This document shows, piece by piece, positions 48,282 through 57,517 of a DNA stretch of 64,000 nucleotides. Within the stretch, counting starts at the first letter, position 1. Every line of letters begins with the position of its first letter. Location: contig NZ_CP010834.1 in NCBI RefSeq assembly GCF_001548675.1, positions 1,089,501 through 1,153,500 on the forward strand, in the 5' to 3' direction. The position numbers and the translations under genes are program-made. Source of the stretch: Methanobrevibacter sp. YE315. GTDB lineage: Archaea; Methanobacteriota; Methanobacteria; Methanobacteriales; Methanobacteriaceae. The notes beneath the pieces were generated by a model, which did not search any database, was not told the DNA's origin, and saw only the letters and a program-made list of their open reading frames with translations.

Positions 48282-49265
48282 ATGATCAGCCCTAAGATTT
48301 CCGTAATACTGCCAGTCTTCAACCAGGAAAACTATATTGGTAAAGCCATTGAAAGCGTTTTGAGCCAAAGTTTTGATGAATTTGAACTTATCATTGTAAA
48401 TGACGGCTCAACAGACAATACTTTAGATATTATCAATCAGTTTGACGATTCAAGAATAAAATTAATCAATCAGGAAAACCTGGGCCCAGGCGCTTCAAGA
48501 AACAATGCCCTAAGGATAGCCGAAGGAGAATATGTGATGTATCTTGACGGCGATGACTGGTATCATCCGAATGCTTTGGAAATCGCATACTGTGAAGCTT
48601 CATCAAAAGATACGGATTTGACATTCTATCAGATGATAAATTATGATGACAAAACCGGTGAAATCTATCCAAACGACTGGTTTGACATGTCCACCTTTGA
48701 TGAGAGTTTCGAAAACAGAGTATTCTCACCGGATGAAACTCCGGGATCCATTTTTGACTTGTCTGTTGGAGTGTGTCAAAAGATATACAAATCCTCATTT
48801 TTAAGGGATATCGATGCACGATTTCCCGAAGGAATATTTTTTGAAGATATGCCTTTCTTTTATTATGTATATCTTAAGGCAGAAAGGATTTCCATCATAA
48901 AAAGGCATCTATATTATAGAAGAAAGCATGACGCTTCCATCACTCATGTCGTTGACTGTAAGTTTCTGGATACCGTCCCTGCAGGCCAGGAATTAATGAG
49001 AATTTTCATTGAAAATGAATGGTATGAGATGTATAAGTTCGATTTGCTTGCCTATAAAATCAATGGTCCTCGTTTTGCTTTAAGAGACATTGAAGAAAAA
49101 TGCAAGATCCCGCTTTACAACTTGATTAAAATGGACTACTGTGAAATTAAATCAAGTCAGTATTATGACGACTTTTTGAATACATTGGGTCCGGTAAAGA
49201 AAAAGTTTTTCGAAGACATAATAGTATCTAAAGACTATGAAGACTTCAAAACATTGAACCACTGA
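48282..49265 (+). CDS. GT2 glycosyltransferase
   Basis: 327 residues. VILPVFNQENYIGKAIESVL and YLDGDDW (DxD site) are typical of GT2. GGAGG lies upstream. Its last 31 bp overlap the end of the opposite-strand gene 49235-50107. It probably acts with the GT-C protein upstream on a surface glycan or glycolipid. Confidence 0.87.
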   Translation: MISPKISVILPVFNQENYIGKAIESVLSQSFDEFELIIVNDGSTDNTLDIINQFDDSRIKLINQENLGPGASRNNALRIAEGEYVMYLDGDDWYHPNALEIAYCEASSKDTDLTFYQMINYDDKTGEIYPNDWFDMSTFDESFENRVFSPDETPGSIFDLSVGVCQKIYKSSFLRDIDARFPEGIFFEDMPFFYYVYLKAERISIIKRHLYYRRKHDASITHVVDCKFLDTVPAGQELMRIFIENEWYEMYKFDLLAYKINGPRFALRDIEEKCKIPLYNLIKMDYCEIKSSQYYDDFLNTLGPVKKKFFEDIIVSKDYEDFKTLNH

Positions 49266-50107
49266 AAATCGCTTCCGGCATAAATGCTTATTAAAACGCT
49301 TGCAATAGAAACAAGCATAAATACAACGAATGCGCTTAAAGGTGCAAACGCCAAAAATATGACCATTGCTATTATTACAAATATGTAAAACATCCTGTTG
49401 TTAATGTCTGTGTAGCTTAGGATTCCTAAAATGACTGGTGTGGCCACTATCGCCAGCATATACCAGATGCAGTCCATAAGTGGAGTTAACGGTACTGTTT
49501 TAAGTCCAAAGACTATGAAAAACAGATACATTTCAACGATTGTGAGGAAAAATCCCTGTACTCCGCCGGCAATGGCCTGTGCCAATGTATGTTTTTCAAG
49601 GGTTACACGTGACCAGATTAGAAGTGGATAGAGCAATCCGAACAATGCTCCTATAGGTCCAAGCAATAATATCAAAGCGCCGACAGGACCGCTCAAACCT
49701 GTTGTGTGAACGCTTATTTTCCATTTGGTTGTAATCAAAAGTACAACACCTGTATTTATTGAATAGCATAAAAGCAGGACTGTAAGGAAATTGTCAAGAT
49801 GTAAAATAAGACAAAGCAAAAACCCGATAAAATAAGATACTATGCCAACAATCAATGGTGTGAATCTGTCTTCTCGATTGGAAATGTCACTGTCGGTATT
49901 GAGCTTTTTTGCCCAATATACAATAATTGCCATAGGCAAAACTGAAGCGAATATCAATGAAATAAGCTCCAAAACAATAAATTTTGAAAAGTCAAATGCT
50001 CCGTTTTCAAATGATAAGACTAGACAAATGATAAAGAATAGCGGTATGCAGATTATTGGGGGATTTGTGAATGTTGAGATTACTTTTGCTATTTTCAGTT
50101 TTTCCAT
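49235..50107 (-). CDS. PAP2-like membrane phosphatase
   Basis: 290 residues, seven or so membrane helices. Charged motifs fit a PAP2-superfamily lipid phosphatase: ISNREDRFTP, ISVHTTGLSGP, and SRVTLEKHTLAQ (SRx5H). These enzymes dephosphorylate polyprenyl diphosphates or similar lipids. The usual Asp after the last His is absent (AQAIAG), so activity is uncertain. The gene is convergent with the GT2 gene. Confidence 0.65.
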   Translation of the reverse strand: MEKLKIAKVISTFTNPPIICIPLFFIICLVLSFENGAFDFSKFIVLELISLIFASVLPMAIIVYWAKKLNTDSDISNREDRFTPLIVGIVSYFIGFLLCLILHLDNFLTVLLLCYSINTGVVLLITTKWKISVHTTGLSGPVGALILLLGPIGALFGLLYPLLIWSRVTLEKHTLAQAIAGGVQGFFLTIVEMYLFFIVFGLKTVPLTPLMDCIWYMLAIVATPVILGILSYTDINNRMFYIFVIIAMVIFLAFAPLSAFVVFMLVSIASVLISIYAGSDFQWFNVLKSS

Positions 50108-50142
50108 AATTATTAGTTTATTGCTTTTTGAATATATAATTT

Positions 50143-50186
50143 AATTGTTGCATAAACAATTGTTGTCAAAGCAACATTTATATATG
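50143..50186. promoter_or_regulatory. two operator-like palindromes and a TATA box
   Basis: AATTGTT-GCATA-AACAATT (50143-50161) and TGTTG-TCAAAG-CAACA (50161-50176) are adjacent inverted repeats, directly followed by TATA-like TTTATATATG (50177-50186). The gene start at 50209 is 23 bp farther, so the message may be leaderless. The MarR-family product of the second gene is the obvious candidate to bind here. Confidence 0.55.
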
Positions 50187-50208
50187 ATGAGCCCTTAATA
50201 ATAAAAGT

Positions 50209-50658
50209 ATGAAATCATTAGTAGCTTATTATTCAAGAACAAACATTACTAAAAAATTGGCCGAAGACATTGCCAAAAACGTAGACGCAGACATTGAAGA
50301 AATTAAACCAAAAGTAAACTACCAGGGAAAAATAGGTTATGCACGTGGTGGAAAAGATGCAATATCCGAAAAAATCATTGATATTGAAGCGCTTGAATTC
50401 GACCCTGATGATTATGATGTGGTTTATATCGGATCTCCGGTATGGGCTGGCAAAGCTTCCACACCGGTAATATCCTATTTGAAGCAAAATGAAGGAAAAT
50501 TCAAAAACGTCAAATTCTTCATGACTGCAGGAGGAAGAGGTTTTGAAACAGGTTTAAAACAAATGGAAGAATACTCAATCAAGCCTCAAAATACCTTGGC
50601 TTTGCTTACAAAAGAAGTCAAAAAGAACGAATATTCATTAGACGGATTCATAGATTAA
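50209..50658 (+). CDS. flavodoxin
   Basis: 149 residues. YYSRTNITKKLAEDIA is the FMN phosphate loop, and GSPVWAGKASTPV the later flavin-contact loop. It carries electrons as a small FMN protein. First gene of a three-gene operon with MarR and MATE (gaps of 1 bp each). Confidence 0.88.
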   Translation: MKSLVAYYSRTNITKKLAEDIAKNVDADIEEIKPKVNYQGKIGYARGGKDAISEKIIDIEALEFDPDDYDVVYIGSPVWAGKASTPVISYLKQNEGKFKNVKFFMTAGGRGFETGLKQMEEYSIKPQNTLALLTKEVKKNEYSLDGFID

Positions 50659-50659
50659 A

Positions 50660-51124
50660 ATGTCACTTGAAGTGTTAAACTCAATTGATGATTCACAGAT
50701 TCCTGTGGGAAAGCTAATATCAATAATTGCAAGAGGCCAATCCATCTATTTAAATCATCATCTCGAAGAGTTCGGAATTAATTCAACACAACTATACCTC
50801 TTGTTTGAGATTTCAAACAGGTGCAACTGCAACCAGGAGGAAATATCCAAAAGATTCAACATCAATAAGGGTTCTGTTGCAAGGTCAGTCAGAAAGCTGG
50901 AGGAAATGGGATTGATTACCCGAGAAATTGATGAGAACAACAGACGCCAAAACAAACTATCATTGACTGATGCGGGTGAAGACACACTGGATAAAACAAT
51001 TAAGATATTGAAAACCTGGGAAGATGAGGTCATTAAGGAAAAAGGTTACGTTGATAAGGAACTGTTGAAAAAAGTATTGAAGGAAATAGCAATAAAAACA
51101 ATAGAATTGAATCAAGGGGAGTAA
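50660..51124 (+). CDS. MarR-family transcriptional regulator
   Basis: 154 residues. Winged-helix region with NQEEISKRFNINKGSVARSVRKLEEMGLI and the wing EIDENNRRQNKLSLTDAG. It is likely a repressor responding to a small molecule, controlling its own operon through the palindromes at 50143-50176. It starts 1 bp after the flavodoxin stop. Confidence 0.9.
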   Translation: MSLEVLNSIDDSQIPVGKLISIIARGQSIYLNHHLEEFGINSTQLYLLFEISNRCNCNQEEISKRFNINKGSVARSVRKLEEMGLITREIDENNRRQNKLSLTDAGEDTLDKTIKILKTWEDEVIKEKGYVDKELLKKVLKEIAIKTIELNQGE

Positions 51125-51125
51125 G

Positions 51126-52514
51126 ATGGCTAAGAAAAGCAAGAATATCGAAATGATTACAGGAGATCCTAAAAAAGCAATAGTAAAACTAGCCCTTCCT
51201 ATGATGCTTTCCATGCTGCTGATTATGCTTTACAATCTTGCAGACAGCATTTGGGTAGCCGGCCTTGGAGCCGACGCGCTTGCGGCAATCGGGTTCATCA
51301 CACCGCTCTTTATGGTATTAATTGGGCTTGGAAACGGAATCGGAGCAGGTGCAAACTCATTGATAGCCAGGTATATCGGCGCTCAAAACTATAGTCAGGC
51401 AAATAATGCAGGTCTGCACGGTATCCTTTTGTCAGTGATAGTATCCGCAATATTCACCATTCTTATAGAAGGATTCATGGTTCCGATTTTGCAGTTTATG
51501 GGTGCTGGACACACTATACAGTACGCTATGGACTACAGCTATATAATATTCGGATTCCTGTTCATTTTCGTATTCTCAGGTGTGGCATCCGCAATATTCA
51601 GGTCCGAAGGGGATATGAGAAGAGCAACAATAGCAATTGCAGTTACTGCAATCATGAATATCATTCTGGACCCAATATTCATATATGTTTTAAACATGGG
51701 AATATCAGGCGCCGCATGGGCAACAGTAATATCAGCATCACTTTCATGTTTGGTAATGAGCTACTGGATTTGGGGAAAAAAGGACCTCTATTTGGATTTG
51801 TCACCTAAAAACTTCAATTATTCAACCAGCCTGATGCTTGATACATTGCAGGTTGCAATCCCTTCAACATTGGAAAACATAGTATTTTCAGCCCTTGCGA
51901 TTATCATTAACTCAATGCTTGTTATTGCGGCAGGAACAACCGCCGTAGCCGTATATACTGCATCCATGAGAATAGTTCAGATGTCAATGATTCCATTGAT
52001 AGGTCTTGGAACTGCCGTTCTGACTGTTTCCGGTGTTGCATACGGTGCCCACAATTACGAAAACCTGCAGACAGCACATTCCTACTCTATCAAATTGGGA
52101 TTCCTTATATCAATCATACTTGGAGCGTTAATGTTCATATTTTCAGCCCAAATTGCCACCATGTTCTCGTATACTCAGGCCAGCGCAACCCTGTCTCCTC
52201 AAATTGCAACTGCAATATCTGTCCTGAGCCTATTTGTTCTGGCTGTTCCCCAAGGTATGATGTCTTCAATGATGTTTCAGGGAGTTGGAAAAGGAATATA
52301 TTCCCTTCTGATTACCCTTTTAAGATCATTAATCCTTGAAAGCGTATTTGCATACATATTCTGTTTCATGTTCGGATGGGGAGTGACAGGAATTTATGCA
52401 GGTATCGTATTCGGATGTTTCGTTGGAGGAACCGCAGGATATATCTGGGCAAAGATATTCATCAAAAGATTCAAGGAAATATCAATCAGAAAATACGCAC
52501 CACATGAAAACTAG
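51126..52514 (+). CDS. MATE-family efflux transporter
   Basis: 462 residues, twelve membrane helices. The paired halves show PMMLSMLLIMLYNLADSIWV near the start and repeated IPSTLENIVFSALAII in the second half. MATE proteins export drugs or cations by Na+ or H+ antiport. RBS AAGGGGAG lies just before ATG 51126. With the MarR regulator and flavodoxin it forms a drug- or redox-stress operon. Confidence 0.92.
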   Translation: MAKKSKNIEMITGDPKKAIVKLALPMMLSMLLIMLYNLADSIWVAGLGADALAAIGFITPLFMVLIGLGNGIGAGANSLIARYIGAQNYSQANNAGLHGILLSVIVSAIFTILIEGFMVPILQFMGAGHTIQYAMDYSYIIFGFLFIFVFSGVASAIFRSEGDMRRATIAIAVTAIMNIILDPIFIYVLNMGISGAAWATVISASLSCLVMSYWIWGKKDLYLDLSPKNFNYSTSLMLDTLQVAIPSTLENIVFSALAIIINSMLVIAAGTTAVAVYTASMRIVQMSMIPLIGLGTAVLTVSGVAYGAHNYENLQTAHSYSIKLGFLISIILGALMFIFSAQIATMFSYTQASATLSPQIATAISVLSLFVLAVPQGMMSSMMFQGVGKGIYSLLITLLRSLILESVFAYIFCFMFGWGVTGIYAGIVFGCFVGGTAGYIWAKIFIKRFKEISIRKYAPHEN

Positions 52515-52534
52515 TTCCAATGAACTAGTTTTTT
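52509..52534 (+). terminator. terminator of the flavodoxin-MarR-MATE operon
   Basis: AACTAGTTC (52509-52517), a CAAT loop, GAACTAGTT (52522-52530), then T residues to 52534. The MATE stop codon lies in the stem. Confidence 0.8.
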
Positions 52535-52561
52535 ATACTATTTTTAACTTAATATTTAAAC

Positions 52562-53002
52562 ATGGAATTCATTCTAAACAACAAGAAGTATTCAATCAAA
52601 AACCATGAACTCTTCATTAATTATCTTATGGTTGACAATTACTTTAGAAACAATTTTTCCAAATATGAATATGATATCCGCTTTGATTTTGTAGAACCCC
52701 TTTTGAATAAGGATAAAATAGAATTTGAGGATATTCTAAAAGGCACGGAGGTTTTGGAAGAGCTGATTGAAAAAGAGCAAATCAACTTCATACCACAAGG
52801 CCTAAAACTGGACCAGCACCGGAACGGAAACTTCAGGGTAACCTATCAGGATTTGGAATTCTCAAATCTGAATATAGGCGAAACCATACCCTTCCTGATT
52901 GCCTTAAATTCGCTTCTAACATACAAGCCAATCATTCCATTGTTTCAGATTGAAGAGGAACTTGAAAATTTCATAGGGCAATTTCGAAAATACAATGAAT
53001 AA
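52562..53002 (+). CDS. unknown soluble protein
   Basis: 146 residues, acidic, no motif recognised. No RBS precedes ATG 52562, so it may be leaderless. It sits alone between the MATE operon and a zinc-ribbon protein. Confidence 0.6.
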   Translation: MEFILNNKKYSIKNHELFINYLMVDNYFRNNFSKYEYDIRFDFVEPLLNKDKIEFEDILKGTEVLEELIEKEQINFIPQGLKLDQHRNGNFRVTYQDLEFSNLNIGETIPFLIALNSLLTYKPIIPLFQIEEELENFIGQFRKYNE

Positions 53003-53063
53003 TTTTTAATATTGTGAATAACATATTAATAATCAACTGTAATTAGTAAAAGGTGTAATTGAA

Positions 53064-53708
53064 ATGAATTGCCCAAACTGTAATACTGAAAACAATGATT
53101 CTGCAAAATTTTGTAAAAAATGCGGAACACCATTGAAAAACAAGACAATTAGTCATGAAAGCATGATTAATTCAATGAGTGGAGAAAAGGCTAATAATGA
53201 AAAGAATACCAAAATCATCATTATTGCTTTAGTCATAATTGCAGTTGTACTTGCAGGAGTATTTGCATACATAGGACTGGCCAATCATGACACTTCCAGC
53301 CAAGGTTCAAACAATGCAAATTCACAGACAACAAGTTCTTCAGTTAGTCCTGGTTCATCTTCACAATCCAGTTCTAGTCAAGCTGCACCAATGACCATTA
53401 GAGGGGGAAGCTTCTCTACAGGAAGTGAATTGTCTGATAAAACTTATGCACACATACTTATTGGACCGGAGCATGCCGGTAAAAGTGTTCAAGTTCAAAT
53501 ATTTTACTCAAGAGATGGGTCTGCTTTAAATAACGGCAATATGGTTCCTGTAACTATTGATTCTTCTGGATATGTTGATGTTGCAAGTGCAGATGCTTAT
53601 AGATATTATCCTGATCATGCAAAAATCAATTTATATGATTCATCAGGACATCTTTTAGACACTCAGGAAGTTTCTTTATCCATAACAAGCGGTACTCAAA
53701 CATTCTAA
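53064..53708 (+). CDS. zinc-ribbon, single-span, Ser-rich membrane protein
   Basis: 214 residues: N-terminal zinc ribbon (CPNC and CKKCG), membrane segment (about 50-72), a Ser/Asn/Gln-rich linker (75-110), and an outer beta domain (115-214). AAAGGTG precedes ATG 53064. The zinc ribbon would lie in the cytoplasm and the beta domain outside. Function unknown. Confidence 0.65.
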   Translation: MNCPNCNTENNDSAKFCKKCGTPLKNKTISHESMINSMSGEKANNEKNTKIIIIALVIIAVVLAGVFAYIGLANHDTSSQGSNNANSQTTSSSVSPGSSSQSSSSQAAPMTIRGGSFSTGSELSDKTYAHILIGPEHAGKSVQVQIFYSRDGSALNNGNMVPVTIDSSGYVDVASADAYRYYPDHAKINLYDSSGHLLDTQEVSLSITSGTQTF

Positions 53709-53732
53709 TTGAGTACTTTTTATTCTTTTTTT
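53692..53732 (+). terminator. stem-loop terminator between convergent genes
   Basis: GTACTCAA (53692-53699) pairs with TTGAGTAC (53709-53716), followed by T-rich sequence reaching the end of the convergent gene. Confidence 0.65.
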
Positions 53733-54762
53733 AATATCCGATGTTCAATTGAGCTTTTTTGTAAATGTGACATGTTGATGTTTTTTTCCAATAGCAGTTA
53801 TTGCAGGTTTTGCATATGCTTTTTCCATTGCCTTCTACTGCCCAATCAACCAAAAAGCTTGGATCTGCAACAAAAGGCCTCTGCATTGAAATGAAATCTA
53901 TATTTGTCTTATTCAATATGTCATTGATTTGATTCTGGCTGTTGGAACCTCCGCCCAATATAACGGGAATATCCACATTGTCAATAATCTTTTCAGTTGC
54001 TTCAATGAGCGGATTTTTCTGCTTGTTTTCCTGAGTAAAGAACTGAGGTGAACGCGGACGGGTAATTTGAAGTGAATCTACGCCATGCTCTTCAAGCAAT
54101 TGTGCGATTTTAATGGTTTCATCAATACTCATTCCCATATTGGTGCCGTCAAAGGCGTTCAATCTGCAGTTGATATGGAGTTTTGTATTTTCCTTAATGA
54201 CTTTAACCATCTCCAAAACGATTCTTAAGCGATTGAAGGTGTTTCCACCATATTTGTCACTGCGTGTGTTGAAGTTTGGGTTGATGAAACGTGCTAAAAA
54301 ATAATAGTTTCCAAGACCTATCTGAATTCCGTCAAAGCCCGCATAATCGATTTTTTGAGCTGCGATTATAAAATCTGTCTGAATCTTTCTAATGTCTTCC
54401 AGGGAAATATCACTGACATTTATATTGTGCTCGGCATGCTTGTGATATTGGACAAATCCGACCTGGGCAAATATAGGCACGCCATATACATGCACAAGGT
54501 CAGTCAAGTCCCGTGCTTCACGAACAAACTGCTTATAGTTCAAGGTCAGAGAATATTTGCTGAAGACATCTCTTGAATATAATGAAATAACCTCGGAAAT
54601 GATTAGTCCAACCCCACTTGCAGCTATATTTTCATATCTGTCATACATCTCTGGGGTAAAGTTGCCGTAGGATTCCCTTTCGGATTCCCATAGGCCGGTT
54701 CTTACGATTCGACTGTTGAGCCTCAAATCGCCAAACTTGCAAAAATCAAATAAGTCCTTCAT
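53731..54762 (-). CDS. Old Yellow Enzyme-family NADH:flavin oxidoreductase
   Basis: 343 residues: TIM-barrel flavoenzyme of the OYE family, with SDKYGGN in the middle and GGGSNS near the FMN phosphate site. The last 25 residues hold CKTCNNCYWKKTSTC, cysteines that fit the 4Fe-4S site of 2,4-dienoyl-CoA-reductase-type members, but the C-terminal NAD(P) domain of those enzymes is missing. Thus an electron partner is needed. The substrate is unknown. Confidence 0.82.
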   Translation of the reverse strand: MKDLFDFCKFGDLRLNSRIVRTGLWESERESYGNFTPEMYDRYENIAASGVGLIISEVISLYSRDVFSKYSLTLNYKQFVREARDLTDLVHVYGVPIFAQVGFVQYHKHAEHNINVSDISLEDIRKIQTDFIIAAQKIDYAGFDGIQIGLGNYYFLARFINPNFNTRSDKYGGNTFNRLRIVLEMVKVIKENTKLHINCRLNAFDGTNMGMSIDETIKIAQLLEEHGVDSLQITRPRSPQFFTQENKQKNPLIEATEKIIDNVDIPVILGGGSNSQNQINDILNKTNIDFISMQRPFVADPSFLVDWAVEGNGKSICKTCNNCYWKKTSTCHIYKKAQLNIGY

Positions 54763-54848
54763 GGTAATAATTTAGTAAAAAAAGTATTAAAAAGTTTATT
54801 GTTTAAATAATATTGAAAAAAATAAAAAAAGTTAGGAAATAATATTTC

Positions 54849-56096
54849 CTAATTAAACTTCTTATATGCTGCAAAAATACAGACAATTGCAATCAGTATC
54901 AGTCCAATAATTCCATAATTGATTAGTGAAGAATTATCTTCTGCAGCTTTTTCTTCACTATCTTTTAGATTATTGTCAGTGCTATTGGCATCATCTGCAC
55001 CAGCGCTTTCATTTACGCTTTGAGATACAACATTGATAACGGATGCCGGAGCATTGCTCCTTGAAACGGATTTGACAGCATCATTTATTGTTGGATCTGA
55101 TGAAATCATATTACTGCTTTTAGAATCTGATGATATTTGACTATCAATTTGATTAGTGTTATTGATGAGCTCTTCAACAAATCCTGATGCCTCTTTTGGA
55201 ATGCTATTCGGCAAAATGTTTACAGATTGATTTTTAATTAAATCAATGATTGTCTGATCGAAAGCCATCTGTGGAGTTTCACACTGATTTGCATCTTCAC
55301 CTGTATATTTTATATAGTCTTGTGTAACTTTATTGTAATAATCATAGTTTTTATATGCGTCAAGAGTTTTACCATCTACAATAACAGTTCCCGCATTAGA
55401 ATTGCTGCCATAATTTTCTTTAAGATCTTTTATAAGGCGTGTGAAGTTTTCATCTCTTTCAGATATCCATTTTTTGAAATTATCTATTAATTCTTTAAGG
55501 TAAATAGGAATATCTTCAGAATCATCTAAATCCTCATCAGAATCATCATCCCAATCATCTTCAGAATCATCTAAATCCTCATCAGAATCATCTAAATCAT
55601 CTTCAGAATCATCTAAATCATCTTCAGAATCATCTAAATCCTCATCAGAATCATCATCCCAATCATCTTCAGAATCATCTAAATCCTCATCAGAATCATC
55701 ATCCCAATCATCTTCAGAATCATCTAAATCCTCATCAGAATCATCTAAATCATCTTCAGAATCATCTAAATCCTCATCAGAATCATCTAAATCATCTTCA
55801 GAATCATCTAAATCCTCATCAGAGTCATCATCCCAATCATCTTCAGAATCATCTAAATCCTCATCAGAATCATCTAAATCATCTTCAGAATCATCTAAAT
55901 CATCTTCAGAGTCATCATCCCAATCATCAGAATCATCTAAATCATCAGGACCTGCAATATCAGCAATATCATCATCAAATATGATATTGGATTCATCATC
56001 AACGATATCTGCATCTCCGGATGCAAAAGCAACACTGGTTGTTGCTATAAGAAGTGCGAAAAGAATTAAAAACATTGATATTCTTTTATAATCCAT
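54849..56096 (-). CDS. membrane-anchored Asp/Ser/Glu-repeat surface protein
   Basis: 415 residues: signal peptide (about 1-26), a repeat block (51-195) made only of D, S, E, L and W in units such as DLDDSED and DDWDDDSDE, a helical region (about 196-370), and a C-terminal membrane anchor (about 389-410, SLINYGIIGLILI) with a short KK tail. The strongly acidic block could bind Ca2+ or other cations, like Sdr-type repeats of bacteria, but no family is recognised. GAGGTGAG precedes the start. Confidence 0.75.
   Translation of the reverse strand: MDYKRISMFLILFALLIATTSVAFASGDADIVDDESNIIFDDDIADIAGPDDLDDSDDWDDDSEDDLDDSEDDLDDSDEDLDDSEDDWDDDSDEDLDDSEDDLDDSDEDLDDSEDDLDDSDEDLDDSEDDWDDDSDEDLDDSEDDWDDDSDEDLDDSEDDLDDSEDDLDDSDEDLDDSEDDWDDDSDEDLDDSEDIPIYLKELIDNFKKWISERDENFTRLIKDLKENYGSNSNAGTVIVDGKTLDAYKNYDYYNKVTQDYIKYTGEDANQCETPQMAFDQTIIDLIKNQSVNILPNSIPKEASGFVEELINNTNQIDSQISSDSKSSNMISSDPTINDAVKSVSRSNAPASVINVVSQSVNESAGADDANSTDNNLKDSEEKAAEDNSSLINYGIIGLILIAIVCIFAAYKKFN
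55512..55946 (-). repeat. in-gene tandem repeat encoding the acidic DSE block
   Basis: The plus strand reads as repeated ATCATCTTCAGA / ATCATCTAAATC units with small changes. The period is about 21 or 42 nt, in frame with 7- and 14-residue protein units. The length probably varies between strains. Confidence 0.8.
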
Positions 56097-56262
56097 TGAA
56101 TCTCACCTCTATATGAAATATCTGTAAAAATATATTCCATTTATAAAATTTATATTACAAATTATATAAACATTTAGAGTTATTAAATAATAGTTGATTT
56201 TATTACCTGAGAAAATTTTACAAATTAAATTATAAATAAAATAATTTACATATTTTAATGCA

Positions 56263-56817
56263 ATGTCCCTAAATCTTATTTCAATTACATTAGTTGCTGT
56301 TGCTCTTGCAATGGATGCGTTTAGCGTATCAATGACTAAGGGTTTTACTCAAAAAAATCTTACAAAACAGCAAATCCTATATTACGGCATATTTTTTGGT
56401 GGATTTCAAGCATTAATGCCTATTTTAGGATACTTCTGTGGAAATGTTATTTCATCCATTGTTGAATCATTAGCATCCATAATAGGATTTATTTTGCTTC
56501 TCCTCATTGGAATAAATATGATTAGGGAAAGCCTATCCCATGATGAGGACGAGATTACTGATCAGTTTTCATTTAAGGAAGTGACTTTGCTTGCAATCGC
56601 AACAAGTATTGATGCATTTGCAGTTGGAATTACCATTGCTCTTCTAAAAGATTCTATTTTGATTTCATCATTTATTATTGGTATTGTTGCATTCCTATTC
56701 AGTATAGTGGGCGTTTATATCGGAAAAAGAATCGGACACTTTGTTGGTGACAAATTCCAGATTGTCGGTGGTGTAATCCTTATATTAATCGGCATTAAGA
56801 TTCTTTTAGGATTCTGA
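56263..56817 (+). CDS. mntP: manganese efflux pump MntP
   Basis: 184 residues with six membrane helices and the paired MntP motifs DAFSVSMTKG (near 19) and SIDAFAVGI (in the second half). It exports Mn2+. It is divergent from the acidic-repeat gene. No RBS is seen, and TATA-like TTATAAATAA lies about 30 bp before ATG 56263, so a leaderless message is likely. Confidence 0.88.
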   Translation: MSLNLISITLVAVALAMDAFSVSMTKGFTQKNLTKQQILYYGIFFGGFQALMPILGYFCGNVISSIVESLASIIGFILLLLIGINMIRESLSHDEDEITDQFSFKEVTLLAIATSIDAFAVGITIALLKDSILISSFIIGIVAFLFSIVGVYIGKRIGHFVGDKFQIVGGVILILIGIKILLGF

Positions 56818-56940
56818 TTTTCACCAAAAATTATTAAAATTTTCACAAATCATTGAATTTCAACCAACAAATATAGATGGCATGACTAATTTAGGTATGT
56901 TTTGAAATTTTTTATATTTCCCAGAATTTCGGAAATTATT

Positions 56941-56967
56941 AAAATTCATGAATTTTATTAAATTTTA
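56941..56967 (+). repeat. 27-bp direct repeat, left copy
   Basis: Matches the copy at 57491-57517 at 25 of 27 positions. It begins with the perfect palindrome AAAATTCATGAATTTT. The pair flanks 523 bp with no gene. Confidence 0.6.
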
Positions 56968-57423
56968 TAAATTTCATTAAAACAACCCATTCCTTGCACT
57001 TTATTTATCTTGATTTAATCGTTCTAAGATAGTTAAGTCATTATAATCTAATATAATGGTAAATATGATAAATAAAGGTCATTTAGATAATATGATTAAA
57101 AACAAAGCTCATATAAGCTTTATTTTTACTGCAAATACTGTTAGTGTGATATTACATTAGTCGGCATAGTATTTCCGTATATTATACCTTAAATACTATT
57201 AATAGATTAATATATAAAAATAGTTATTATGGGAAAATATGTATTATATCTATCACTATATATTATAGTAATTTACAGATAATTATTATAATACTATTAA
57301 TAGATATATCCTTATTTACAGATAACTAAATAATATATATAATATATAAATCTGTAAATATGGAAATACTTAATGTACATATTATGCTACTAATACTCAA
57401 GTAATATTTAGAAAGTACCATAA

Positions 57424-57470
57424 ATCAATAGCTCCATATATATCAAGCTATTGATATATGACTTTTTCTT
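57424..57470 (+). terminator. 10-bp hairpin with T-rich tract and no upstream gene
   Basis: ATCAATAGCT (57424-57433) pairs with AGCTATTGAT (57446-57455), then a T-rich stretch. The nearest plus-strand gene ends 600 bp earlier, so it may end an unannotated RNA. Confidence 0.4.
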
Positions 57471-57490
57471 CAAATTTAGTGAATTTTAAT

Positions 57491-57517
57491 AAAATTCATG
57501 AAATTTAATAAATTTTA
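57491..57517 (+). repeat. 27-bp direct repeat, right copy
   Basis: Matches 56941-56967 at 25 of 27 positions and abuts the stop codon of the 57518-58546 gene. Low sequence complexity makes chance possible. Confidence 0.55.

Larger units (their letters stand above)
56818..57517. other. AT-rich spacer with iteron-like repeats and hairpins
   Basis: No gene is visible in this 700-bp stretch. It holds a 27-bp near-identical direct repeat (25/27) at 56941-56967 and 57491-57517, a 16-bp direct repeat (AATACTATTAATAGAT) at 57192 and 57290, and ATTTACAGAT three times (57271, 57314, and inverted at 57350). Hairpins lie at 57104-57121 (AAAGCT/AGCTTT plus T-run) and 57424-57455. Origin, binding-site cluster or small excised element are all possible. 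Confidence 0.55.

Noticed and set aside
55512-55946. CRISPR-like repeat array
   Set aside because: Repeats are in frame inside a coding region, have no spacers and encode a regular D/S/E/L/W protein block.
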